From Melioribacteraceae bacterium (GTDB taxonomy: Bacteria > Bacteroidota > Ignavibacteria > Ignavibacteriales > Melioribacteraceae), in NCBI GenBank assembly GCA_016342755.1, contig JAEINS010000003.1, positions 62,001 to 126,000 of the forward strand: a stretch of 64,000 nucleotides of DNA, given 5' to 3'. Each line of letters starts with the position of its first letter. The first letter of the stretch is position 1. The notes beneath the pieces are model-generated. The model saw only the letters and a program-made list of their open reading frames with translations, did not search any database and was not told the DNA's origin. The position numbers were made by a program, and so were the translations under genes. Below, piece by piece: positions 47,836-57,026 of the stretch.

Positions 47836-48867
47836 TTAATTGAATACTTCCTCTAGGATGTTTATAATGCCTAATACATCATCATTAGAAATATCAAGAT
47901 GAGTAACGGCTCTTAATGTACCAACTTTCCCGACAGAAATCAACAGCCCTTTATCATTGCACTTTTGTATAGCTTCTTCACAACTAATACCAATTGGCTG
48001 AAACATAATTATATTAGTCTGAACAAGCTCCATATCTATATTAAGATTCTCAACTTCATTTATTTTTTCAGCAATCCGATAAGCTTTTTCATGATCATTT
48101 TTAAGTAATGGAAAATTATTTTCAATTGCGTACAATCCGGCCGCTGCAAGAATCCCGACTTGTCGCATTCCCCCGCCCCACGATTTTCTTTTGCGGTGTG
48201 CTTCTTTAATAAACTCTTTTGATCCGGCTATAATTGAACCAACCGGCGCGCCTAATCCTTTTGATAAACAGCATGAAACAGAATCAAAATGCGATACGTA
48301 TTCTTCTACAGATATATCAGTCGCTGCCGAAGCATTCCACAGTCTTGCACCGTCCAAATGGTACTTTAATCCATATTTCTTTGCAAGCTCTTTAAGTTCA
48401 ATAATATTTTCAATGGGATTTATTGTACCGCCTGCAACATTATGAGTATTCTCAACTTCAATAACTCTTGTTCTTGCCATGTAATAAGCACTTTCCGGAC
48501 GTATCAATGGTTCAACCTGTTCAGCAGTAAAAACACCGTTTGTTCCCTGAACCAGTCTCAACTGAGTTCCGCTTAATGCGGCAACAGAACCATTTTCATA
48601 ATGGAATATGTGCGCATCCTGTTCACAGATAATTTCATCACCCGGCTGTGTATGAACATTCAGACATAACTGATTTCCCATTACTCCGCTTGGTACAAAC
48701 AAGGCTTTTTCCTTTCCAAACAATTCCGCACAATATTCTTCAAGTTTATTTACGGTTGGATCTTCGCCGTAAACATCGTCACCAACAGGCGCGTTAAACA
48801 TTGCGTTTCTCATTTCTTTGGATGGTTTTGTTACTGTATCGCTTCTTAAATCAAATATTTTATTCAT
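47836..48867 (-). CDS. ltaE: Low-specificity L-threonine aldolase
   Basis: The 343-residue PLP enzyme begins FDLRSDTVTKPSKEMRNAMF, then AELFGKEKALFVPSGVMGNQ, the aspartate in YHLDGARLWNA and the PLP lysine in SCCLSKGLGAPVGSIIAGS. It cleaves L-threonine or L-allo-threonine to glycine and acetaldehyde, feeding glycine and one-carbon metabolism. Its first codons overlap the end of lnt by 8 bases, so it is translationally linked to the operon. Stereospecificity cannot be told from sequence. Confidence 0.92.
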   Translation of the reverse strand: MNKIFDLRSDTVTKPSKEMRNAMFNAPVGDDVYGEDPTVNKLEEYCAELFGKEKALFVPSGVMGNQLCLNVHTQPGDEIICEQDAHIFHYENGSVAALSGTQLRLVQGTNGVFTAEQVEPLIRPESAYYMARTRVIEVENTHNVAGGTINPIENIIELKELAKKYGLKYHLDGARLWNASAATDISVEEYVSHFDSVSCCLSKGLGAPVGSIIAGSKEFIKEAHRKRKSWGGGMRQVGILAAAGLYAIENNFPLLKNDHEKAYRIAEKINEVENLNIDMELVQTNIIMFQPIGISCEEAIQKCNDKGLLISVGKVGTLRAVTHLDISNDDVLGIINILEEVFN

Positions 48868-50512
48868 TTTCTTTCCGTAAAAATTTAGTTTTAATTTGAG
48901 AAATTACTATAAGAAATATTATTAACAAAGTAATTATTGATGATAAATATTGGATCAATAAAGGATTTTCTGTGTAGAATGTTTTTTCATTATTTAATTC
49001 TACATCGCCAACCAAAAAATCTCTTGTATACATTTTAGTTTCCGATACAACAAAGCCTATTGGATTAATAATTGCGCTGATACCGCCATTTGCCGCCCGT
49101 ACAACACTTCTTCTATTTTCAATTGCGCGAAGTACACTTATTTCTTTATGCTGATAAGGTCCGCTTGAGTTTCCGTACCAGCTATCGTTTGTTGCAACGG
49201 CTAACATCTCAGCACCACGATCTACAAACTGCGCAATAAAATCCGGATAGATTGATTCTATACAAACAACTCCGCCAATCTTAACACTTTCAGAACCACT
49301 CTTTTTATAATTAAATACTAAAGTATCTTTACCAATATTCCAGCTCGAAATTCCTACATTCCATTTTATAAAATCACCTATAAACGGAATATGTTCAACA
49401 AACGGAGCATGTTCTCCAAACGGAACTAATTTTATCTTCCCATACTTTTCAACTTTTCGTTCGTTTGGTGTAAAACCTAAAATTGAATTGTATGAAGTAT
49501 AATGCAAGTCACTCGATTTTGCTTTTTTTGCGTCTTCCGGCGCCTTATCTTTTTCTCTGTAAAAAGTTGCATCCGGCATTCCCGTCATCAGATATACATT
49601 ATTGGAATCAACAAAATTTCTTATACGTTTTACAACTCCCGGATAAGAACCGGACATAATATAACGGGGCAAAGCAGTTTCAGGCCAGATAATAATTTCA
49701 GCATTTTCTTGTACTGCCTTGTTAGATAAAGTTAAATAAATATCTAGCAGGTCATCAAGCGAGCCCAGTTCCCATTTATTCCAAGGGTTTAAATCAGGCT
49801 GAATTAACCCGACTTTAACACTTCTTTCTGAGCCGTTATAACTGCTTACTTTAATACTTCCATAGATTATAGGCAGTAATATCATAACAAAAGTAAGGAC
49901 AGCAATTTTCAGATCTATTTTCCTGCTAATAAAATATGTTTTCAGAAGAAAGAATAAACTAACGTTTATAAATAAAACTAAAAGTGATATTCCCAAAGCA
50001 CCTATTGTATCAGCAATTTGGATAAAACTTTTGAAGTACGCTAATCCGTGTCCTAATACTAGCCATGGGAACCTAAGATCGGTTAAACCGTAGATATACT
50101 CGTAGAAAACCCAGAAGAAAGGGAATAATACAAACGCAATTTTATCTGTAAATATTTTTCGTGTGTAATGAAACAATGTTGACGGGATTAAAAATAGAAC
50201 CGGATTAAATAGTACTAATGCAACTCCGCTTGTCATTAAAAACGGATCAGCTTCCGGCATCCAGCTTCCAACCCAATACAGAGTAATAATACTAAAAATA
50301 AAAAATGTGAAGAAAGTAATTCTATTAACTTCGGCTAATGTTTTACGTTTTTCTATAACAAAGAAATAAGGGATTAAAGCTGTAAACATTAGATATGGAA
50401 GCGGAATTGGAGGGAACGATAATCCTAAAAGAGTTCCGCTTAATAATCCCAGTAATAACTGTTTATTTCTAATTTTCTTCTCATCGAACGTGAGAGTGCT
50501 TTTGAACCACAT
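48860..50512 (-). CDS. lnt: Apolipoprotein N-acyltransferase
   Basis: The protein (about 550 residues) has a multi-spanning N-terminal half and a nitrilase-like periplasmic domain with the Glu-Lys-Cys triad in IIWPETALPRY, GKIKLVPFGEHAPF and GGVVCIESIYPDF. Lnt adds the third acyl chain to lipoproteins at the inner-membrane surface, the last step before export by Lol; the lipoproteins seen elsewhere in this window would be substrates. The ATG at 50512 directly follows the dedA stop; a GTG at 50527 would overlap dedA and is less likely. Two overlaps tie it into the operon. Confidence 0.93.
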   Translation of the reverse strand: MWFKSTLTFDEKKIRNKQLLLGLLSGTLLGLSFPPIPLPYLMFTALIPYFFVIEKRKTLAEVNRITFFTFFIFSIITLYWVGSWMPEADPFLMTSGVALVLFNPVLFLIPSTLFHYTRKIFTDKIAFVLFPFFWVFYEYIYGLTDLRFPWLVLGHGLAYFKSFIQIADTIGALGISLLVLFINVSLFFLLKTYFISRKIDLKIAVLTFVMILLPIIYGSIKVSSYNGSERSVKVGLIQPDLNPWNKWELGSLDDLLDIYLTLSNKAVQENAEIIIWPETALPRYIMSGSYPGVVKRIRNFVDSNNVYLMTGMPDATFYREKDKAPEDAKKAKSSDLHYTSYNSILGFTPNERKVEKYGKIKLVPFGEHAPFVEHIPFIGDFIKWNVGISSWNIGKDTLVFNYKKSGSESVKIGGVVCIESIYPDFIAQFVDRGAEMLAVATNDSWYGNSSGPYQHKEISVLRAIENRRSVVRAANGGISAIINPIGFVVSETKMYTRDFLVGDVELNNEKTFYTENPLLIQYLSSIITLLIIFLIVISQIKTKFLRKENE

Positions 50513-50516
50513 TAAT

Positions 50517-51131
50517 TTATTTTCCACTTTTTCTATTTTTTATTATAAAAAACCTGATCAGCCAAATGGCCAGTATTATTCCGGTAATAATTAGGGCTAT
50601 GTTAGAATAAGTCGATAAATAATAATCAATCAATTCTATATTATTACCGACTGACATTCCCAGATATACCAATAAAATATTCCATACAAACGCACTTATA
50701 GTTGCGTATACAAATGTTTTTATTTTGTCTAATTCCGAAACACCGGAAAAGAAGCTTATAACAGATCTTGTTCCAGGCATAAAACGATTTGCGATTATAA
50801 GTTTGTAACCATATTTAGTAAACCATTTATCAGTTTTATCAATTGAGTTCTGACTTATAAACTTTAGTTTCCCGCTTCGCAGAACATGTTCACTAAGGTA
50901 CATTCCTAAATAATACATTAGCATAAACCCAAGAGAACTTCCTATACTTGTAATAAATAAAACCGGAATAAATCCTAAAGAAGTGGATGCGATTAGTGAA
51001 GCACCCGCTACAACTACAACATCACTTGGTGATGGTGGAAAAATATTTTCGATGAACGCAAAAAAGAATAAAATACAATAGAGCCAAACTACATCAACGG
51101 AACTTATATAAAGGATTATTTCTTCTAACAT
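50517..51131 (-). CDS. DedA family membrane protein
   Basis: The 204-residue integral membrane protein has the DedA/SNARE-associated motifs FFAFIENIFPPSPSDVVVVA and ANRFMPGTRSVISFFSGVSE, with the glutamate and F/R-x-x-P-G-x-R needed for function, and a C-terminal helix. DedA proteins are undecaprenyl-phosphate or phospholipid flippases linked to membrane energetics. Its start overlaps the ispF stop by one base (TAATG), giving tight coupling. An isoprenoid enzyme next to a possible undecaprenyl-phosphate carrier may be meaningful, but that is speculation. Confidence 0.88.
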   Translation of the reverse strand: MLEEIILYISSVDVVWLYCILFFFAFIENIFPPSPSDVVVVAGASLIASTSLGFIPVLFITSIGSSLGFMLMYYLGMYLSEHVLRSGKLKFISQNSIDKTDKWFTKYGYKLIIANRFMPGTRSVISFFSGVSELDKIKTFVYATISAFVWNILLVYLGMSVGNNIELIDYYLSTYSNIALIITGIILAIWLIRFFIIKNRKSGK

Positions 51132-51619
51132 TAATTGTCTTTTTTAATTAGCAGTACATTTGCAAAAGCTTCAACACCTTCTTCCTTTCCTACAAACCCA
51201 AGTTTTTCAGAAGTTGTTGCTTTCACTCCAATTTGATCAATTTCTGATTCTAATATTTCTGAAATTGTTTTTCTCATCTCATCAATATGAGGACGAAGTT
51301 TTGGTTTCTCCATTACAACTGTTGAATCAAGATTACTTAAAACGTATCCTTTTTCTTTGATGATTACATAAACATTCTTTAGCAGAATTTTACTGTCTAT
51401 GTTTTTATATAAATCATTGTCATCCGGAAAGTGTGAACCAATATCGCCCAATGCCAGAGCACCTAAAAGCGCATCGCAAATAGCGTGGAGCAAAACATCC
51501 GCATCCGAATGACCTAACAATCCTCTATCAAATGGGATTTCAATTCCGCCTAAAATTAATTTTCTATCTGCCGCAAGCTGATGTACATCATATCCAAAAC
51601 CGGTTCTAAACTGCTGCAT
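51131..51619 (-). CDS. ispF: 2-C-methyl-D-erythritol 2,4-cyclodiphosphate synthase
   Basis: The 162-residue protein begins MQQFRTGFGYDVHQL, with the zinc ligands in DVH and in LLGHSDADVLLHAICDALLG, and GDIGSHFPDDND. IspF makes MEcPP in the non-mevalonate isoprenoid pathway, so the organism uses the MEP route. It overlaps acyP and dedA by one base at each end. Length is standard. Confidence 0.96.
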   Translation of the reverse strand: MQQFRTGFGYDVHQLAADRKLILGGIEIPFDRGLLGHSDADVLLHAICDALLGALALGDIGSHFPDDNDLYKNIDSKILLKNVYVIIKEKGYVLSNLDSTVVMEKPKLRPHIDEMRKTISEILESEIDQIGVKATTSEKLGFVGKEEGVEAFANVLLIKKDN

Positions 51620-51900
51620 TAGTGCCTTATATCAAAGTTTGTAAATTCGCATTTATATTCAGTCCATTCTATCTTAGCATTTTTAACATGCGAGTGTGAC
51701 GGACCAATTTTTATAAGCGTAAATAATTCATCTATCAAATATTTTTCTCCTTCAGCAACCGTTAAAACTTCGCCGGAGAATAAATTTTTTGTGTAGCCTT
51801 TTAATCCAAGAGAAGCTGCTTTATTATAAACAAAATATCTAAATCCAACTCCCTGAACTAATCCGTTTACAATTATTTCGGCTCTGCAATTATTTGCCAT
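51619..51900 (-). CDS. acyP: Acylphosphatase
   Basis: The 93-residue protein has the family signature VQGVGFRYFVYNKAASLGLK and GYTKNLFSGEVLTVAEG, with the catalytic arginine (in GVGFR) and asparagine (in TKN). It hydrolyses acyl phosphates such as acetyl phosphate and carbamoyl phosphate. It overlaps the preceding transporter gene by 11 bases and ispF by one base. Confidence 0.93.
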   Translation of the reverse strand: MANNCRAEIIVNGLVQGVGFRYFVYNKAASLGLKGYTKNLFSGEVLTVAEGEKYLIDELFTLIKIGPSHSHVKNAKIEWTEYKCEFTNFDIRH

Positions 51901-52828
51901 TTGCTTTCACCAGGTTTTCATAAAGTTCTGAAATTAATAATCCGGAGAAAATAAGAGTACAGCCTATGAAACCCAAATTAGTAATTTTTTCACTTAATAA
52001 AAAGAAAGCGAAAATTGCGGCAAAAATAGGTTCGAATGAGAATATAATTCCGGCCTTTGTTGGTGTTACATTTTTTTGATATTTTGTTTGCAGCATTGTA
52101 GCCATTACAGAAGCAAAAATTGCGGTATATAATAACCCGAAAATTAAATTACCGGTAACGTTTATTTCTATAGCTTCTATGTTTGTTACATCAAATAGAA
52201 ATGTTATAACAAAAGCTAAACCCGCGGTAACCGCAACTTGCAAAAATGTTAAAATTTTAAAATCATGTTTATAACTGTATATATCCAGAAAAACTATATA
52301 CAGCGCAAATGCGACAGCACAGAATAATGAAAGTAAATCGCCAATATTAAAATTTGCTCCAAGTTCTTCAAAAATCGCAAAAAACGAATTTCCTCCGCTC
52401 GATAAAAATACAATTCCAACAAACACAAAAACTGTCCCAAATATTGCTCCTAATGTTGGCGGTCTTTTTTCTATTACCGTTTGGAATATAGGAATCATAA
52501 CAACGAGAGAGCCCGTTATAAAACCGGATTTTGTTGCTGTTGTAAATTTCAATCCGGCTGTCTGCAGCGCAAATCCGAGAAAGAGAAAAACACCGAGAAT
52601 AAATCCATGTTTAAGAGATTCTTTATCAATATTTTTAATTTGCCTATAGAACAGAATAAGCAGAATTAAAGCAGCTATAGAGAACCTAATAGCAATAAAC
52701 ATAAGCGCGGAAGCGTCATTAAGCGATTCCTTTACAATAGCAAACGTTCCTCCCCAGAAAAGTGTTATAGAAAGGAGAATTATTTCACTTAAAAATTTTA
52801 GCTTTTTAGGATTTACAGAATCACTCAT
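51890..52828 (-). CDS. EamA/DMT family transporter
   Basis: The 312-residue protein has about ten hydrophobic segments arranged as two EamA repeats (FWGGTFAIVKESLNDASALM in the first, AGIIFSFEPIFAAIFAFFLL in the second). This family exports or imports small metabolites, often amino acids or their derivatives; the substrate cannot be deduced. It overlaps era by 8 bases and acyP by 11 bases. Confidence 0.9.
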   Translation of the reverse strand: MSDSVNPKKLKFLSEIILLSITLFWGGTFAIVKESLNDASALMFIAIRFSIAALILLILFYRQIKNIDKESLKHGFILGVFLFLGFALQTAGLKFTTATKSGFITGSLVVMIPIFQTVIEKRPPTLGAIFGTVFVFVGIVFLSSGGNSFFAIFEELGANFNIGDLLSLFCAVAFALYIVFLDIYSYKHDFKILTFLQVAVTAGLAFVITFLFDVTNIEAIEINVTGNLIFGLLYTAIFASVMATMLQTKYQKNVTPTKAGIIFSFEPIFAAIFAFFLLSEKITNLGFIGCTLIFSGLLISELYENLVKANGK

Positions 52829-53729
52829 TTTCTATATCGTAGCCAAACTGACGAAGCATATGTTTATCGGAACGCCATTGTCCTTTTACCTTTACGCGCA
52901 ATTCTAAATAAACCGGTCTTCCAAGAAATCTGTCAATTGCATTTCTGGCAAGTTCGCCAAGGTTTTTTATTGCCTCGCCTTTTTTTCCAATAAGAATAGG
53001 TTTTTGAGATTCTTTTTCAATTATAATTGAAACAAGAATGTAATCCTTCCCTTTTTTACGTTCTTTAAATTCCTCAATAACAACTTCAGTACTGTAAGGC
53101 ACTTCATCTCTGTATTGCTCAAGTATTTTTTCTCTTACAATTTCCGAAACAAAAAATCTTTCAGTCTCATCAGTTATCTGATCATCAGGATAATACTTTG
53201 GATGTTCAGGAAGATGAGATTGAATAATATCCTTTACCAGATCTACATTAAAATGAGTTATGGCAGAAACGCCAAGTATATCAGCGAAAATCTGTTTCTC
53301 TTTAATTGCAAGAGCTAATTCCTTCACCTCATCCGGTTTTACTTTATCAATTTTATTAATGATCAGTATTTTTTTTGCACTGCTCTTTTCCAAAAGTTTT
53401 GCAACAGTTTCATCTTCCAAAGTTTTTACACCATGCGGATCGTCTTTTATATCTATCATACAAACAAGAACATCAGCATCGTGAACAGACTTTGTAACAT
53501 GATCCATCATTTTTTCCTGCAAAAGATATTTTGGCGATAAGATTCCGGGTGTATCCAGAAAAATTATCTGATGGTTTTCATCAGACAAAATTCCCAAAAC
53601 TCTTTTTCTTGTAGTCTGGGGTTTACTTGTTGCAATCGATATTTTCTCACCTAACAAAGCGTTCATCAGGGTAGATTTACCAACATTTGGTTTCCCAATT
53701 ATTGTAACATAACCGGTTTTGGTCTGCAT
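52821..53729 (-). CDS. era: GTPase Era
   Basis: The 302-residue protein has the GTPase motifs GKPNVGKST (G1), LDTPGIL (G3) and NKID (G4) and a C-terminal KH domain (PILIGKKGEAIKNLGELARN). Era binds the 3' end of 16S rRNA and helps mature the small subunit. The ATG at 53729 (MQTKTGYVTIIG) is chosen; the longer frame beginning at 53765 would start within the -10 box of the promoter at 53765-53793. First gene of the era-eamA-acyP-ispF-dedA-lnt-ltaA operon. Confidence 0.95.
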   Translation of the reverse strand: MQTKTGYVTIIGKPNVGKSTLMNALLGEKISIATSKPQTTRKRVLGILSDENHQIIFLDTPGILSPKYLLQEKMMDHVTKSVHDADVLVCMIDIKDDPHGVKTLEDETVAKLLEKSSAKKILIINKIDKVKPDEVKELALAIKEKQIFADILGVSAITHFNVDLVKDIIQSHLPEHPKYYPDDQITDETERFFVSEIVREKILEQYRDEVPYSTEVVIEEFKERKKGKDYILVSIIIEKESQKPILIGKKGEAIKNLGELARNAIDRFLGRPVYLELRVKVKGQWRSDKHMLRQFGYDIENE

Positions 53730-53764
53730 AGTTAACTCTTTTATTTTTATTATTTTAACTGCCA

Positions 53765-53793
53765 AATATAGAGAATGGGCGGCTGAAAGGCAA
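53765..53793 (-). promoter_or_regulatory. Promoter of the era operon
   Basis: Minus strand TTGCCT (53793-53788), 17 bases, TATATT (53770-53765), about 36 bases before the era ATG. The stretch CCATTCTCTATATT is identical to that of the M16 peptidase promoter (26836-26864). It also settles the era start at 53729. Confidence 0.6.
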
Positions 53794-53873
53794 TTTGGTT
53801 GGAAATTGGGAAATTGATTTGTATGTTTTACACTTAAAAAGATTTTAAATTTTGTACCTAACAGGATTGTATT

Positions 53874-54767
53874 ATGAATAAACCCAAATTAGAAGATTAT
53901 ATGCTTCCTTTACTTAAATCATTCAACAAGAATCAAAATTTATCCTACAAAGAAATTATTGAATTCATTACCGAGAATTTTGATTTACTTCAAAATGATG
54001 AATTAAAAAGATCGAGGATGATGATCAATCAGTGTATAGGTTATTTTTTAAAGTCTAACATCATTGAAAGAATTGATAAAGGACATTTCAAGATAATTGA
54101 TAGAGGAGTTGAATTATTAAATAAAAAGTTATTAAAAATAGATTTTCCAACTCTAAGAGAATATCCAGAATTTGAACAATTTGTTCAAAAGAGAAATAAA
54201 AAGCCAATTGAAGACTATACACCTATATTAAGTGAAAAAGAAATTGAGACAATTTCCATTATTCCTGAAGATAGTATTGATTCTTTGTATGAACTTTATA
54301 AAAATAATCTCTCGGATGAAATATTGGAAAAAGTACAAAATTGCACATGGCAATTTTTTGAAATTTTAGTTAAAGACTTACTAGTTGGAATGGGTTATGG
54401 TGATCCATATGATGAGGCAAGAATTACTCAAGGTTCTGGTGATGGTGGAATTGATGGAGTAATTAAAGCAGATGTTCTTGGTTTAGAAATCATTTGTATA
54501 CAGGCAAAAAATTGGGGAAATACAATTGGAAGACCAGAAATTCAAAAATTTGCAGGTAGTTTAGAAAGTAAAAAAGCAAAAAAGGGTGTTTTTCTGACGA
54601 CGGCAACATTTACGAAAGAAGCAAAGGAATACGTTAAAATGATTGAAAAGAAAATCATTTTAATTGATGGTATAAAATTAGCAGAATTAATGATTGATTA
54701 TGATATAGGAGTAAGTGTTCATAAAAAAGTAATTTTGAAAAAGATTGATACAGACTATTTTGAATAA
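53874..54767 (+). CDS. Mrr-like restriction endonuclease (type IV candidate)
   Basis: The 297-residue protein has an N-terminal winged-helix half (LEDYMLPLLKSFNKNQNLSY ... RMMINQCIGYFLKSNI) and a C-terminal PD-(D/E)XK Mrr nuclease domain: WQFFEILVKDLLVGMGYG, GSGDGGIDGVI with the metal aspartate, and EIICIQAKNW with the Q-A-K variant of the catalytic motif, then GVFLTTATFTKEAKEYV. Mrr enzymes cut DNA carrying foreign methylation. It stands alone, with no methylase or other restriction gene beside it, on the opposite strand from its neighbours. An AGGA lies about seven bases before the ATG. Confidence 0.88.
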   Translation: MNKPKLEDYMLPLLKSFNKNQNLSYKEIIEFITENFDLLQNDELKRSRMMINQCIGYFLKSNIIERIDKGHFKIIDRGVELLNKKLLKIDFPTLREYPEFEQFVQKRNKKPIEDYTPILSEKEIETISIIPEDSIDSLYELYKNNLSDEILEKVQNCTWQFFEILVKDLLVGMGYGDPYDEARITQGSGDGGIDGVIKADVLGLEIICIQAKNWGNTIGRPEIQKFAGSLESKKAKKGVFLTTATFTKEAKEYVKMIEKKIILIDGIKLAELMIDYDIGVSVHKKVILKKIDTDYFE

Positions 54768-55011
54768 AAGATTAAATGGAGTGGAACTAAACTAAGATAT
54801 TATTAATAAGCATAAGTTTTTGTAGAAATTGGCTTGAAAAGGAGAATTAAAAACTAAATCTGCATAAAAGCTTTTATTAAAAGGACAATCTCAAATTATC
54901 ATTTGGATAAGGTATTAATTTAAAAATGTTAGAATTTAGTTTTTTTGAATCAATTATTTTGGTCTGGTTATTGAACAATATATAGTAATTAACTAGGCAA
55001 CGGAGTACTTT

Positions 55012-55908
55012 ATGTTTTCAAGACAAATTATAAAATTAGCTGTTTTAATTGGTATAATATTTTTTTCATGCGGTAAAGACGAATCAAATCCAACAGAATT
55101 GAATAATGATACAAATGAAATAAATAAAAGTAATAAACGAGGAATAGCATATAATTTAACTGATCCATTAGATTTAGATTCCTTAAAAAACGGTGTTTCC
55201 TGGTGGTATAACTGGCACTTTAGAACAAATGCCCCATCTAATTATTACGAAGATTATCAGATGGAATATATTCCAATGCTTTGGGGCGGCAACAAAGAAA
55301 ATGACTTTACGGAAGTAAAACAATTAATCCTTGGTCATCCCGAAATAAAATACTTATTAGTTTTAAACGAACCCAATCTAACTGATCAGGCAAATCAGAC
55401 TCCTTTTGAAGCTGCAACTAATTGGGTTAAATACGAATCTTTAGTAGAACAATTAGAAAAAGAAGGCCGTGAAATATATTTGGTTGGACCGGCAATGAAT
55501 TGGGGAACAATGACTAATTATTGGGATCCGGTTGAATGGCTTGATACTTTTTACGATTCATATAGATATATAAATGATAATGAAGATCCAAGAATTGATT
55601 ATTTAGCATTCCACTGGTATGATTACGGACTTGAAGCACAATTAGACAGGTTGCAGAAATACGGCAAGCAGATATGGATAACAGAACTTGCTAATTGGAA
55701 TCAGCAAATAAATTCTTATGCTAAACAGGCGGAACAAATGAAAGAAATGGTTTCGGTTTGTGAATCGCGTGAGGATGTATTTAGATATGCGTGGTTTATT
55801 GGCCGCGGTAATTTACCGGATAATAAATATACTTATTTGTTTGAACCAAATCCCGGTCAGTTAAACGACTTAGGCCGATTGTATTTAAGTTTACCCTTTA
55901 AAAATTAG
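55012..55908 (+). CDS. Lipoprotein glycoside hydrolase, GH128-like
   Basis: The 298-residue protein has a lipoprotein signal (LAVLIGIIFFSCGKDE, lipobox FFSC) and a catalytic TIM-barrel resembling Asl1/GH128: KRGIAYNL, LKNGVSWWYNWHF, LLVLNEPN with the likely acid/base glutamate, YLAFHWYDYG and IWITELANW with the likely nucleophile. GH128 enzymes act on beta-1,3-glucans such as laminarin. It should be tethered to a membrane by lipidation. CGGAG precedes the ATG. It converges with the anti-sigma gene. Confidence 0.82.
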   Translation: MFSRQIIKLAVLIGIIFFSCGKDESNPTELNNDTNEINKSNKRGIAYNLTDPLDLDSLKNGVSWWYNWHFRTNAPSNYYEDYQMEYIPMLWGGNKENDFTEVKQLILGHPEIKYLLVLNEPNLTDQANQTPFEAATNWVKYESLVEQLEKEGREIYLVGPAMNWGTMTNYWDPVEWLDTFYDSYRYINDNEDPRIDYLAFHWYDYGLEAQLDRLQKYGKQIWITELANWNQQINSYAKQAEQMKEMVSVCESREDVFRYAWFIGRGNLPDNKYTYLFEPNPGQLNDLGRLYLSLPFKN

Positions 55909-55928
55909 TATTAAACAAAATAGAATAA

Positions 55929-56456
55929 TCACCCAAAACCATTAATTTTCTTTTTAAAGTTTTTGTGAGAATCGTAGATAAAAATTCCGAATACAATTAA
56001 CACACATGCAAAAATTGCTGAAATCATTAAACCGTTATCAGTTAAAACACTTAAATTTAGCGAAGGTATTTTTGACGGTAGAAATTCATGCATTTTTTCT
56101 GATAAAGAGAAATTTTCTAATTCAATTTTAGACGGTGACAGAAACAGCATTGAAGCTCCAAATCCGGCAAAAAGCATTATAATAAAGCTTGATAGTATAA
56201 TAAAAAATGATTTGTTATTTGCCACTTTAATTGATGGAACCGTTTCACTTATTTTAGCCATCACTTTTGCCGTAAAACCGTCAGGGGCTTTTGTAACTTC
56301 CATTTTATGAAGAGTATTATCAACAACTTCAAGAGCCTTTAATTTATTCAAAATTTCGGAATCAGATTCCATTAAACTTTTAAATTCTTTTAGTTCCGAT
56401 GAACTCAGATCGTTATCAATATATCTATTTAATAAATCATCAATGTGCTGTTTCAT
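55929..56456 (-). CDS. Anti-sigma factor (membrane, zinc-less)
   Basis: The 175-residue protein begins with a helical cytoplasmic domain (MKQHIDDLLNRYIDNDLSSS ELK-type) like the N-terminal part of ECF anti-sigma factors, lacks the HxxxCxxC zinc motif, and has two membrane helices (FFIILSSFIIMLFAGFGAS and LMISAIFACVLIVFGIFIY). Its ATG overlaps the sigma stop by four bases (ATGA), so the pair is translationally coupled. It should hold the sigma factor at the membrane until a signal releases it. Family assignment rests mostly on context. Confidence 0.75.
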   Translation of the reverse strand: MKQHIDDLLNRYIDNDLSSSELKEFKSLMESDSEILNKLKALEVVDNTLHKMEVTKAPDGFTAKVMAKISETVPSIKVANNKSFFIILSSFIIMLFAGFGASMLFLSPSKIELENFSLSEKMHEFLPSKIPSLNLSVLTDNGLMISAIFACVLIVFGIFIYDSHKNFKKKINGFG

Positions 56457-57019
56457 AACATTTCCTCATGATAATTATGCTTAAGTAAAAGATCTTTTAA
56501 AGCATTTCTCGATCGGTGCAAAATAACTTTTGTATTAACTAACGACAATCCCATAACATTTCCAATTTCGCTAAGTGAAAGTCCGTCTAAATAATATAAG
56601 ATAATAACAAGCGCTGACTTAATAGGCAACTGATCGATCATTTTCATAATATATTCTTTGGCATTATCGGTCTCGGCATAAATTTTATTGTCCTTATCTT
56701 CAAGATCATAATGATCTTCAATAGACGACATTTGTTTTTCGGTCTGACGTTTTTTTGCTCCGACTACTGTTAATGCGGTATTGTAAACAATTCTGTAAAA
56801 CCATGTTGAAAACTTTGCATCTTGTCTAAAATTATTGAGTGAACTATAAGCTTTTAAGAAACAATCTTGCAGAACTTCCTCCGCATCCATCTCATTTTTC
56901 AGTATTCTTGATAGAAGAGAAAACGCCTTGTCTTTGTATCTATCTATTAATAAAGAGAAATCCGCTTCGTTTCCCCGTTTAATCGATTCAATAATTTCTA
57001 TGTCAGTCAAATTTTTCAT
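56453..57019 (-). CDS. ECF-type RNA polymerase sigma factor
   Basis: The 188-residue protein has sigma region 2 (DAEEVLQDCFLKAYSSLNNF, FSTWFYRIVYNTAL) and region 4 (ALVIILYYLDGLSLSEIGNV then GLSLVNTKVILHRSRNAL). Region 3 is absent, as in ECF sigmas. The start is the ATG at 57019. A promoter matching GTAACC-N17-GTC lies so close upstream (57027-57055) that transcription would begin at or within a few bases of the ATG, pointing to a leaderless mRNA. The same promoter pattern occurs twice facing the opposite genes, so it is probably autoregulated. Confidence 0.93.
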   Translation of the reverse strand: MKNLTDIEIIESIKRGNEADFSLLIDRYKDKAFSLLSRILKNEMDAEEVLQDCFLKAYSSLNNFRQDAKFSTWFYRIVYNTALTVVGAKKRQTEKQMSSIEDHYDLEDKDNKIYAETDNAKEYIMKMIDQLPIKSALVIILYYLDGLSLSEIGNVMGLSLVNTKVILHRSRNALKDLLLKHNYHEEML

Positions 57020-57026
57020 TCGTTAA

